A stretch of DNA of 15,595 nt, taken from M3007 sp039804245 (GTDB taxonomy: Bacteria; Bacteroidota; Bacteroidia; Chitinophagales; Saprospiraceae). The stretch spans positions 1 through 15,595 of the forward strand of contig JBDLWO010000070.1 in NCBI GenBank assembly GCA_039804245.1, given 5' to 3'. This document shows positions 1 through 7,223 of this stretch, one piece after another (position 1 is the first letter of the stretch; each line of letters begins with the position of its first letter). Both the position numbers and the translations under genes were made by a program. Below the pieces are notes generated by a model that made no database searches, was not told the origin of the DNA, and saw nothing but the letters and a program-made list of their open reading frames with translations.

Positions 1-1118
1 CCACTGGCGTCATCGTCGGCACCGTGATAAATAACCGTGCTGTCGGCCATGCCAAGATGGTCATAGTGAGCAGTTATGAAAACATACTCCTTGCTGAGCA
101 GCGAGTCAGACCCTTCAATAACAGCCAGGACATTGGATCCTTCCATAATTTTGGATTCCTTGTCGAAATGAGCCTCTATTTTGGCCTTTACCTTGACGGG
201 GTTGAACTTGCCGCCGTTGCGGATATCTTCCAGTTCCTGTTCGGCTTTGGAGGCTTTATCGCCGAGAATGGCCTTTGCCACTGCAGGAGATACGAAAACA
301 CTGTTCAGCAGTTCTCCGGGTTTGACCGGCTCTTCAGAGCCTACAGGTTTCCAGCCATACGTTGAGATATCGCGGCGTTTCTTCTTGAGAGACTCTTCAA
401 TTTTCGGGTCAATGACAAGTGCAAGGACAGCCCCTTTCTTTTTGGCAAGCTCCACTTTCTTTTTCCGGTCGAGCGACCATTTGGAGCGGAAATCAGTACC
501 CGTGATACGTGACTTCCCACTGGAGTCAATGGGTTCACCATCGTAAAACATAACCACCTTACCGGCTACATCCAGTTTCTCATAGTCGTTATACTTGGGA
601 TCTTCAATACCGAAACCTGCGAATACCACCTCTTTCGCTGAAATAACCGGTATATCAGCGTTTGCATTGGGATAAACATAGTAATCCGCCCTGCTCTTGA
701 ATGTTGTTTCACCCACCTTCAGGGCAAGGTCCGTCCAGGACTCATTGCGAAGCTTTATTTTCTGGTAGTAGGAGTTCCTGTCTGCTTTGGGTGGAATTCC
801 GGCAGCTTTAAAGTGACCTGCAATAAACTCAGCTGCTTTTTTCTGACCTTTTTCACCTGTTTCGCGGCCTTCAAGCGAGTCTGATGCCAGTACATACAGT
901 ATCTGTTTCAGGTCGTCGGCCCTGATCATGGAAGCAAAAGGTTTGGCGTCAGGCAGTTTGTAGTCGCGGAATTTTCTTTTTTCCGAATAATTGCCAAGTG
1001 CTTTGGAAGCAACCGTATCGCGCGGGGGAGTTGGAGTTGCCGGCGCAGTTTGTTCTGTCTGCGCTCCCAGTGACAGAGAGAACGTGAGTGCAAACAGGGT
1101 GATTTGATATCGCATCAT
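1..1118 (-). CDS. M28-family metallopeptidase, 3' end cut by window edge
   Basis: An open frame of 372 complete codons runs from an ATG-ATG start at 1118 off the left edge, so the C-terminus is missing. Residues 1-20 form a Sec signal peptide with likely cleavage at the LGA-Q/T region, giving an exported, probably periplasmic, enzyme. A proline/threonine-rich linker follows. The middle (about 150-290) resembles a protease-associated (PA) insertion, as in Bacteroidota M28 aminopeptidases. At the visible end sits the M28 metal-binding signature: HYDHLG at about 351-356 and GADDDAS at 366-372, whose His and Asp bind the co-catalytic zinc ions. The family removes N-terminal residues from peptides. 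The gene lies 55 nt downstream of rpiB on the same strand; no clear promoter is visible in the gap, so it may be read through from the pgm-rpiB unit. The family call is secure, the substrate is not known. Confidence 0.88.
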   Translation of the reverse strand, partial: MMRYQITLFALTFSLSLGAQTEQTAPATPTPPRDTVASKALGNYSEKRKFRDYKLPDAKPFASMIRADDLKQILYVLASDSLEGRETGEKGQKKAAEFIAGHFKAAGIPPKADRNSYYQKIKLRNESWTDLALKVGETTFKSRADYYVYPNANADIPVISAKEVVFAGFGIEDPKYNDYEKLDVAGKVVMFYDGEPIDSSGKSRITGTDFRSKWSLDRKKKVELAKKKGAVLALVIDPKIEESLKKKRRDISTYGWKPVGSEEPVKPGELLNSVFVSPAVAKAILGDKASKAEQELEDIRNGGKFNPVKVKAKIEAHFDKESKIMEGSNVLAVIEGSDSLLSKEYVFITAHYDHLGMADSTVIYHGADDDAS

Positions 1119-1173
1119 ACAAAGAGCGTTCTTTGATTTGTTCTGAGAAGTTGAACAGTTTGAATAAAAAAAA

Positions 1174-1605
1174 TCAGGAACAGGCGATTTTATCCACCCT
1201 ATTGTTGTGTCTGCCTCCTTCGAATTCGGTGGACAGGAATATTCTTACCATTGCCTGTGCGAGTATCTCCGGCACATAGCGTGCAGGCAATGCAATAATG
1301 TTGGCGTTATTATGCAGGCGAGCCATACTGGCTATTTCTTCATTCCAGCAAAGTGCGCATCTGATATTCTGGTGTTTGTTGGCAGTCATAGCCACACCGT
1401 TACCACTTCCGCAGATCAGAATACCTCGATCGGCCAGTCCACTTTCCACAGCTTCGGCCACCGGATGTGCAAAATCAGGGTAGTCAACACTCACTGCCGA
1501 ATGAGCGCCAAAGTCCTGCACCATGTGTCCCTGTGACTGTAGCAGGGCTATTATTCCTTCCTTGTAATCGAACCCTGCATGATCACAGCCGATAGCGATT
1601 TTCAT
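1174..1605 (-). CDS. rpiB: Ribose 5-phosphate isomerase B
   Basis: A 143-residue protein of normal RpiB length. It interconverts ribose 5-phosphate and ribulose 5-phosphate in the cytoplasmic pentose phosphate pathway. Diagnostic motifs are IGCDHAGF near residues 4-11, YPDFAHP, ILICGSGNG around residue 65 (its Cys is the expected catalytic base) and the HNNANI segment near 100, which is close to the usual HNNANV. An in-frame extension to 1692 exists but adds 29 unconserved residues that overlap the upstream gene's end, so the ATG at 1605 was chosen. It lies 19 nt downstream of the phosphomutase gene, suggesting cotranscription. RpiB and LacAB enzymes are related; the length and motifs fit RpiB or allose-6-phosphate isomerase, with ribose phosphate the default substrate. 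Confidence 0.93.
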   Translation of the reverse strand: MKIAIGCDHAGFDYKEGIIALLQSQGHMVQDFGAHSAVSVDYPDFAHPVAEAVESGLADRGILICGSGNGVAMTANKHQNIRCALCWNEEIASMARLHNNANIIALPARYVPEILAQAMVRIFLSTEFEGGRHNNRVDKIACS

Positions 1606-1624
1606 AATAACGATTTTCTGGAGT

Positions 1625-3028
1625 TTAAAGTATGGTTGATTTTGCCGCTTCGAGCATGGCACGGCACTCAGGCAGTGAAGCGCCCTGAGCATATACGCGG
1701 AGAACGGGTTCCGTTCCGCTTGCTCTTATCATCACCCATTTTTCATCGCCAAGGCGGAATTTCCATCCATCGAGATCGTCAACACCTGTTACCTTGTAGG
1801 AGCCAAAACTGGTGTAGGCACGGTCTTTGCACATTTTGACCACATTCAGCTTTTGGGCTTCCGTGATATGTAAATCATCGCGATCAAAGGCAAATGCGCC
1901 CACCTCTCTATATACCTCTTCAACGAGTCCCTTCAGTGTTTTTCCGGTTTTTGCCATGAATTCGAACACCAGGAGGCCTATCCAGACGCCATCGCGCTCG
2001 GGAATGTGACCCTTGACGGCGAGCCCGCCCGATTCTTCTCCACCCACCAGCACATCTTCACGGGTCATTATTTCGGCTATATATTTGAAACCGACCCTGG
2101 TAATTTCATAAGGCAGACCGAATTGATCGGCCATCTTCTTCAGCTTGTCGGTTACGGAAAATGTAAACACCACTTTACCCGTCATTCCCTTGTACTTGTG
2201 CAGGTATAGGAGCAGTATCAGGAGAATATGGTGACTATCCACAAAATTGCCGTCTTCATCGTACAAACCGATGCGATCGGCGTCTCCGTCATTGGCCAGT
2301 CCGACAGTAATTTTCGGATTTTTACGGATAGTTTCGCTGAGCAACTGAAGATTGCGGTGTATGGGCTCGGGCGCCTGACCGTGCATACCCGGGTTATTGT
2401 CGCAGTGGAGGAATACACAGCGCGGCAGCAGTTTTTTAACAGCATTCTGGCCGGCGCCGTACATGGCGTCGTAGGCAATTTTGCCTGCGGAAGCCTTGAT
2501 CAGTTTGAGATCAAAGTTGCGGCGGGCGTGTTTCAGATATATTCCTTCCAGATCGGCGCTTTTGAACAATCCGCGCTCGGAAAGGTCATGAATGGAGGGA
2601 AGTTCACCGAGCGAGCATACCTCGGGAATCATATCTTCCAGTTCCTGTACTTCGGCTGGAATCATCGGGCCGCCGTAGGATGCTTTGAGTTTATAACCGT
2701 TGTATGATGGCGGATTGTGGCTTGCTGTTATGACAATACCGAGACCGGCCTTCAGTTTTGCCACGCCGAGACTGACCATAGGCGTACTCACAAAACCATC
2801 AGTTGCTACATGACACTGAATGCCGTAAGCACCGAGAACACGGGCTGTCGTGAATGCAAAAAGCTGGCCGGCAAAACGGCAATCGTGGCCAATCACTGCT
2901 TTTTTCATTTTGTGCTTCTTCATGAAAAGAGCGGTAGCCTCTGCTACACGTTTCACATTGTCAACCGTGAAATCATCGGCGATTATCGCGCGCCATCCAT
3001 CGGTACCAAACTTGATCGGAACTGCCAT
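1625..3028 (-). CDS. Phosphoglucomutase/phosphomannomutase family protein
   Basis: A 467-residue cytoplasmic alpha-D-phosphohexomutase. All four family signatures are present: the phosphoserine loop TASHNPP at 101-107 (Ser103 carries the phosphate), the magnesium loop DGDADR at 247-252, the sugar-binding loop GGEESGG at 329-335, and the phosphate-binding RASGTEP at 435-441. It moves phosphate between the C1 and C6 positions of a hexose, linking glucose or mannose phosphates to sugar-nucleotide synthesis. Whether it prefers glucose, mannose or glucosamine phosphates cannot be decided from sequence alone. The frame stays open upstream to 3391, but those residues are not family-like and run across the divergent pcm start. 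The ATG at 3028 begins MAVPIKFGTDGWR, the normal N-terminus. It is the first gene of the apparent pgm-rpiB unit and is divergent from pcm. Confidence 0.92.
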   Translation of the reverse strand: MAVPIKFGTDGWRAIIADDFTVDNVKRVAEATALFMKKHKMKKAVIGHDCRFAGQLFAFTTARVLGAYGIQCHVATDGFVSTPMVSLGVAKLKAGLGIVITASHNPPSYNGYKLKASYGGPMIPAEVQELEDMIPEVCSLGELPSIHDLSERGLFKSADLEGIYLKHARRNFDLKLIKASAGKIAYDAMYGAGQNAVKKLLPRCVFLHCDNNPGMHGQAPEPIHRNLQLLSETIRKNPKITVGLANDGDADRIGLYDEDGNFVDSHHILLILLLYLHKYKGMTGKVVFTFSVTDKLKKMADQFGLPYEITRVGFKYIAEIMTREDVLVGGEESGGLAVKGHIPERDGVWIGLLVFEFMAKTGKTLKGLVEEVYREVGAFAFDRDDLHITEAQKLNVVKMCKDRAYTSFGSYKVTGVDDLDGWKFRLGDEKWVMIRASGTEPVLRVYAQGASLPECRAMLEAAKSTIL

Positions 3029-3070
3029 ACCTTTGAGTCTATTTTCAAAAAAGAATGTAAATTGATGGTG

Positions 3071-3078
3071 CAAAACTA
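3071..3078 (-). promoter_or_regulatory. Candidate -7 box for the phosphomutase gene
   Basis: The minus strand reads TAGTTTTG, matching the Bacteroidota -7 consensus TAnnTTTG, 42 nt upstream of the ATG at 3028. A matching TTTG at the -33 spacing is not present, so the call rests on the -7 box and its position in a divergent intergenic region. Confidence 0.45.
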
Positions 3079-3180
3079 AGGCCGGACTGTTAATTTGTCG
3101 GAAAAATGCGCTAAAAAAGTATGAGATTTGTACAAACACACTTAAATATGGTTCAAATGTCCCCGGATGAAAGTTGTTTC

Positions 3181-3188
3181 TATCTTTG
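3181..3188 (+). promoter_or_regulatory. Candidate -7 box for pcm
   Basis: TATCTTTG fits the Bacteroidota TAnnTTTG element. Transcription would begin roughly 5 nt downstream, leaving a leader of about 15 nt before the TTG at 3209. The box lies downstream of the in-frame ATG at 3167, so it matters for the start choice of pcm. No convincing -33 TTG is seen at 17-23 nt upstream. Confidence 0.4.
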
Positions 3189-3208
3189 CCATCCATAATC
3201 AACCTGAT

Positions 3209-3856
3209 TTGAACGACAGTTATCGTCACAAAGGACAAAGAAAGCGGCTCGTGGAGGATCTGCGGAAGCGCGGAATCAGAGATGAAGCTGTTCTGGCGGC
3301 CATACTGGCTGTGCCGAGGCATTTCTTTCTCGACAAAGCATTCGAAGAGCATGCTTATGAAGACAAGCCATTCCCTATCGGTCATGAGCAAACTATTTCA
3401 CAACCCTACACGGTGGCTTATCAGTCGTCGCTGCTCGCGGTAAAAGCCGGTGATAAAGTGCTTGAAATAGGCACCGGCTCGGGTTATCAGGCTGCCGTTC
3501 TGGCAGCATTGGGTGCCAGGGTATATACCGTTGAAAGACAGGAGAGTTTGTTTGTGCACGCACGAGAACTGCTGCAGTCTCTCGGATTCCGCACAGTCCA
3601 TTGCTTCTTCCGTGATGGAAGTCTGGGCTTGCCTACGTATGCCCCTTTCGACAAAATAGTAGTGACTGCGGGTGCACCAGTAGTGCCTGAACCATTGAAA
3701 GATCAGCTCAAAACAGGTGGAATACTCGTTATTCCGGTGGGAGAAGAGGTTCAGAAAATGAAAAAAATCACCAGGTTATCTGAAACTGAATTTCGTGAAG
3801 AGACCCTTGATGACTTCCGTTTCGTTCCGTTTCTGCCTGGTACCGCAAGAAATTAG
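3209..3856 (+). CDS. pcm: Protein-L-isoaspartate O-methyltransferase
   Basis: A 215-residue SAM-dependent methyltransferase (from the TTG start) that methylates L-isoaspartyl residues in aged proteins so that they can revert to aspartate. Visible motifs, numbered from the TTG: the family-specific PIGHEQTISQP at 56-66 (usually GHGQTIS), SAM motif I VLEIGTGSGYQ at 84-94, the acidic end of strand 2 in YTVERQE, and VTAGAP at 152-157. Start choice: an ATG at 3167 gives 14 more residues, but these are unlike the family and a promoter-like TATCTTTG lies inside them. The TTG at 3209 places the start just before the conserved SYRHKG. The gene is divergent from the phosphomutase and ends 2 nt before a strong hairpin. 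The enzyme call is secure; the start is moderately supported. Confidence 0.92.
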   Translation: MNDSYRHKGQRKRLVEDLRKRGIRDEAVLAAILAVPRHFFLDKAFEEHAYEDKPFPIGHEQTISQPYTVAYQSSLLAVKAGDKVLEIGTGSGYQAAVLAALGARVYTVERQESLFVHARELLQSLGFRTVHCFFRDGSLGLPTYAPFDKIVVTAGAPVVPEPLKDQLKTGGILVIPVGEEVQKMKKITRLSETEFREETLDDFRFVPFLPGTARN

Positions 3857-3858
3857 AG

Positions 3859-3900
3859 TATGTCGGGGATTTTCATACAAAACTGAAAATCCCCGACATA
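3859..3900. terminator. Bidirectional hairpin terminator between pcm and doxX
   Basis: A perfect 16-bp inverted repeat (arms 3859-3874 and 3885-3900, TATGTCGGGGATTTTC and its reverse complement) encloses a 10-nt loop. It fills the space between the pcm stop codon (3854-3856) and the doxX stop codon (3908-3910), which are convergent. GGGGATTTT on either strand gives a GC core with a short U-run, so it can serve both directions. Confidence 0.85.
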
Positions 3901-3907
3901 TACCTGA

Positions 3908-4315
3908 CTATCCCTTGCCAATCTTCCACTTGCCCGGGCCTGTCAGGAAAAGTGCGATATACCCGGCCATGTAAACCAGGGCTGATTCTTTATCTCCAAA
4001 CGGATCAGGTCCATGTACTATAAAAGCTATTACTGCCATGCAGATAATCAGGGGTATCAGTGCAAAACGGGTATAAAACCCGGCAACAACCAAAATGGAA
4101 CAGCCAACCTCCGCAAAGGCAGTCAGCCAGAGAGAGATTTCCGGGCCAAGGCCGATTGGATCGGCGAATTCATAATTTCCATTGAGCAGTTTCATCAGTT
4201 TGCGCGTACCGTGCGCATAGACCATGAACCCGCCCATCGTGAGGCGGAGAATAAACAGGGCCAAATCCTGCTGAACGCCCCTGGAAGAGAGCATGAAGGT
4301 AAGTATGCGATTCAT
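3908..4315 (-). CDS. DoxX family membrane protein
   Basis: A 135-residue, four-helix inner-membrane protein. Hydrophobic segments lie at about 17-34, 60-80, 85-105 and 112-127. The first helix carries the DoxX-type pattern LALFILRLTMGGFMVYAHG followed by a basic stretch (TRKLMK), and FAEVGCSILVVAGFYTR matches the family's second and third helices. DoxX proteins are quinone- or thiol-linked membrane proteins in some characterised cases, but no general function is established. It is the last gene of the five-gene minus-strand operon, 32 nt after the DUF1080-esterase gene, and ends against the shared hairpin terminator. A redox link with the thioredoxin-fold lipoprotein two genes upstream is possible but is inference only. 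Confidence 0.85.
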   Translation of the reverse strand: MNRILTFMLSSRGVQQDLALFILRLTMGGFMVYAHGTRKLMKLLNGNYEFADPIGLGPEISLWLTAFAEVGCSILVVAGFYTRFALIPLIICMAVIAFIVHGPDPFGDKESALVYMAGYIALFLTGPGKWKIGKG

Positions 4316-4347
4316 AAAACTGATTTTGAATCCTGATTGAATGATTG

Positions 4348-5988
4348 TTACTTTTTCTTGCTGAGGAACCAGTCATACAGGTCCTGTCCACCGTAAATTC
4401 TTCTCCAGGCATCATGGCCGAGGTCTTCATGAATGGTGAAACGCAGATCCGGACAGCCACCGAGTTCTTTGAGTTTGTTGATCCCCGCGTGAAAATAACG
4501 CTTGGGCACTGCCTGATCGAAACCGGCAGCAAAGGCCCATACGGGTAGTTTTGCATCCGAAATAGGTTTCATGTAGTCGGGATGCCCCCACCCTACTACC
4601 GGTGCGATGGCAGTAAACAGTTCCGGATGTTTGCTGGCGAGGTGCCAGGTGCCGAAGCCGCCATAACTGAGTCCGGTGAGGTATGTACGCGACTCGTCGC
4701 CACCGAAGTACGTCTGCGCGATTTTGATCATATCAACCAGATCCTCTTCAATCATACCCCAGCCTTCGGGTAGGGTTTTCATCCCGTTCGGGAAGGTATC
4801 GGAGGGAATGGTTGCATTGATCCTGCCTGCCTGGGCATCACCCCAGTTGCGGGGAGGCGTACCCTCCTCGAGGCGCTGCGGGATCCAGGAGCGATCGCGG
4901 TTGTCAATATAGTTAATTCCCCTTTTATCCATGCCAAACATGGGCAGCTGGGGTGAAATAATGATAAAGGGAAGATCCCGCTTCTGAATCCAGGCTTCGT
5001 AAAGCGGACCGTGGGCGAGCACATAATCAAGTTCGTCTTTTCCGTTTCCTCGTTCGCCATTGCCGTGGAGGAACATCATGAGCGGGTACTTTGCCCCCAC
5101 CACCCCATCGTGTCCTTTGGGATAATAAATGAAATAATCCCGCTCCGAGCCGTCGAGTTTGCTCTTGTAGGTCATGCGCGTGAGGCGCGCGGGCATGTCA
5201 TACACAGGTGTTGAGGGAGTGCCCGGCTGCAGCAGATCCGTATCGGGTGTTTTCAGATCCATTTTCCTGATCCATATATTGCGGTACAGCACATGATGGC
5301 CTTCCGCCTGTAGTTTAAGTCCGCCGGGACGGTCGGTAATCCCTTTACCATCGTCGTTTCCGCCATCCATACCGGAGAACGGACCGCCCCAGACCTGATT
5401 GATGGGTTGGTTAACGTGTACTTTCACGCCGTTGAAATGGATGGTGACCATGGGTTTTTCCACCATCACACCGTCTTTAAAACGGGCTGCTCGGAATACG
5501 ATATCATAAGCATTCCATTTTCCGACACCATTATATGGGTGATATGCAGCCCTTTTTTCGTTAATAACTGCTGCCATGCCATGGCCCGTGGAATCACCGT
5601 CGAGCACCTGAATTTCAAAACGGTTTTGCAGATAAACACCACTGTTTCCGCCGGGATCCCTGATCAGAAATTCAACGTGCGCCCGGAAGTCGCGAAATTC
5701 ATCTTTGGTAATCAGATCGGCAGCGCCATACTTGCCACCAGCACCGGCGGGGTCGTTACTGGATACCGCCGTACCGTTTCCTGCCGGATCGGGTACTACC
5801 GGCCATTTGACGGGCAGTTCGGCGGAAAGGCGGGGGCCATTCCAGTATGTCCAGTTGGCGTGCAGCATTTCGGCACTGCCATCGAGATACATTTTCGCAC
5901 CTTTTACGGGTTTGACGCCCACACCAGTCTTCTGGGCGGATACAGAAGCTGCAAGCAGCAGCAGCGAGAGTAGTATTGTATTTTTCAT
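4348..5988 (-). CDS. Secreted DUF1080 (3-keto-disaccharide hydrolase-like) and esterase fusion
   Basis: A 546-residue exported protein with two domains. Residues 1-19 are a Sec signal ending ASVSA-Q. Residues about 30-245 form a concanavalin-like DUF1080 (PF06439) domain, recognised by GGNSGVYLQNRFEIQVLD at 113-130, the NGVGKWNAYDI region and the closing GGLKLQAEGHHVLYRNIWIR. DUF1080 members include hydrolases of 3-keto-glycosides. Residues about 270-546 form an alpha/beta hydrolase: oxyanion strand PLMMFLHGNGERG near 302-314, nucleophile elbow GLSYGG with Ser441, acid Asp491 in GFDQAVP, and His525 in LGHDAW. That domain resembles the phospholipase/carboxylesterase and prolyl-oligopeptidase-like esterases found on polysaccharide-acting proteins. 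The triad is intact, so the esterase should be active. It starts 10 nt after the thioredoxin-fold lipoprotein gene. Its substrate is unknown; a sugar or glycan ester is the likely kind. Confidence 0.87.
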   Translation of the reverse strand: MKNTILLSLLLLAASVSAQKTGVGVKPVKGAKMYLDGSAEMLHANWTYWNGPRLSAELPVKWPVVPDPAGNGTAVSSNDPAGAGGKYGAADLITKDEFRDFRAHVEFLIRDPGGNSGVYLQNRFEIQVLDGDSTGHGMAAVINEKRAAYHPYNGVGKWNAYDIVFRAARFKDGVMVEKPMVTIHFNGVKVHVNQPINQVWGGPFSGMDGGNDDGKGITDRPGGLKLQAEGHHVLYRNIWIRKMDLKTPDTDLLQPGTPSTPVYDMPARLTRMTYKSKLDGSERDYFIYYPKGHDGVVGAKYPLMMFLHGNGERGNGKDELDYVLAHGPLYEAWIQKRDLPFIIISPQLPMFGMDKRGINYIDNRDRSWIPQRLEEGTPPRNWGDAQAGRINATIPSDTFPNGMKTLPEGWGMIEEDLVDMIKIAQTYFGGDESRTYLTGLSYGGFGTWHLASKHPELFTAIAPVVGWGHPDYMKPISDAKLPVWAFAAGFDQAVPKRYFHAGINKLKELGGCPDLRFTIHEDLGHDAWRRIYGGQDLYDWFLSKKK

Positions 5989-5998
5989 GAATGCGAAA

Positions 5999-7171
5999 TT
6001 AAAAGTAACGTCCGATCAGCTGATGATCCACAATTGCGCGTTTCAGTTCAGCGAAATTCACAGTTCCCATACTTTTCCACACGACTTTCCCACCGGGTTC
6101 TACCAGAACAGTGTAGGGCAGAGCGCCTTCCCACTGCGGATCAACGGCCTCTATCAGGGCGTACTTGTCTTCCGAGTTGAAGATGTAGTTTTTGTTGAAG
6201 GCAAATTTCTCCTGAAGGAACATAAGGGCTTTGGGTGCTTTATCCGGTTTGTCAGCAGACAGCGACACAAATTCGAAGTCGCGGGCGCCATACATACGCT
6301 GAAGCACAATGAAGTCAGGAAACTCCATAACACAGGGGCCGCACCAGGTGGCCCATACATTTATGAGTCTGAGTTTGCCTGAATCTTCATTTCTGACCAA
6401 TTTTTTTACACCCGCAGTGTCCAGTTTCTCCAGGGTTACGGGTCTTTGCCTGCACTCCTGCTCAGCCTTGTCCTTGTATTCGAGTTTCCACCCCCATTTG
6501 GTAGAACACCCGAAAGTTTTGGTGACGGGGTTGGCCACCGGCGTTCCGGACAACACAGCATCAAGTGCAGCTCTCAGGTCTTCGGCATTTCCGGTTCCGG
6601 GTTTTTCGATGGCATCCAGCCTGCCCTGATAAACAAGTTTACGCTGTGCATCAAAAACAAATGCGTGGGGCGTAGCCACGGGGCCGTACTGCAGTGATGT
6701 TTCCTGGGTATCCCCGTCATACAGGTACGGGAAATCGAATTGTTTGTTTTTGGCGCGCTGCTGCATCGCCTCATAGTCGTCGTTCAGATCGGTATAACCA
6801 AGTTCTTCGTAGAGCAGTCCGAGCGGACTGTTGGGCGAGATGGCCACCAGCGCAACGCTCCTGCTTCTGTATTCGGCTGCCACGGCTTTCACGCGATCTT
6901 CGTAGGCCTGGGCAGTCGGACAGTGGTTGCAGGTGAAGACGATAACGAGTGCTTTGGCTTCTTTGAAATCAGCCAGCGAGTAGAATTTGCCATCTACGCC
7001 GGGAAGATTGAAATCGGGTGCGGGTGATCCAATCTCGAGTGTTTTTACTGGTCGCTCGGTAACAGCCTGCGGATTGGGTTTGAAAGCCTGTACGCCATTC
7101 GGCCCTTTTGACTGTTGATTACAGGAAAAAAGGAACAGCAGGGGTATCGCGAGTAATTGGACACACTTCAT
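5999..7171 (-). CDS. Lipoprotein with two thioredoxin-fold domains (redoxin plus TlpA-like)
   Basis: A 390-residue protein with a lipoprotein signal: residues 1-16 hydrophobic, lipobox LFSC with acylated Cys17. Domain 1 (about 46-210) is a peroxiredoxin/redoxin-like fold starting GSPAPDFNLPGVDG, with a CNHC pair at 81-84 and cis-proline in ATPHAFVFD (Pro168). Domain 2 (about 245-385) is TlpA/ResA-like, with WATWCGPC (Cys277, Cys280) and cis-proline in LPYTVLV (Pro352). Two more cysteines (222 and 240) lie in the linker. Both domains should be redox active in the periplasm, reducing or shuffling disulfides. A TTG at 7192 is in frame, but the ATG at 7171 begins a clean lipoprotein signal, so it was used. 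The gene lies between the paralogous lipoproteins and the DUF1080-esterase, all in one operon. Electron source and target are unknown. Confidence 0.87.
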   Translation of the reverse strand: MKCVQLLAIPLLFLFSCNQQSKGPNGVQAFKPNPQAVTERPVKTLEIGSPAPDFNLPGVDGKFYSLADFKEAKALVIVFTCNHCPTAQAYEDRVKAVAAEYRSRSVALVAISPNSPLGLLYEELGYTDLNDDYEAMQQRAKNKQFDFPYLYDGDTQETSLQYGPVATPHAFVFDAQRKLVYQGRLDAIEKPGTGNAEDLRAALDAVLSGTPVANPVTKTFGCSTKWGWKLEYKDKAEQECRQRPVTLEKLDTAGVKKLVRNEDSGKLRLINVWATWCGPCVMEFPDFIVLQRMYGARDFEFVSLSADKPDKAPKALMFLQEKFAFNKNYIFNSEDKYALIEAVDPQWEGALPYTVLVEPGGKVVWKSMGTVNFAELKRAIVDHQLIGRYF

Positions 7172-7223
7172 ACAATAAAAATTTTGCGACAAGGTAATTC
7201 AAATGAAATAATATACAGGCAAA

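Noticed and set aside
1166..1173. Run of T after the rpiB stop as a terminator
   Set aside because: On the minus strand an eight-T run follows the stop, but no stable hairpin precedes it.
1606..1692. 29-residue extension of rpiB
   Set aside because: It overlaps the end of the upstream gene and precedes the canonical MKIAIGCDHAG start.
2228..2707. 159-codon plus-strand open frame
   Set aside because: Antisense to the phosphomutase gene, with no recognisable domain or start signal.
3029..3391. 121-residue N-terminal extension of the phosphomutase frame
   Set aside because: The extension is unlike the family, overlaps the divergent pcm gene, and the ATG at 3028 gives the normal N-terminus.
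5407..5973. 188-codon plus-strand open frame
   Set aside because: It lies antisense within the DUF1080-esterase gene and shows no family features; it is a shadow of that gene's codon bias.
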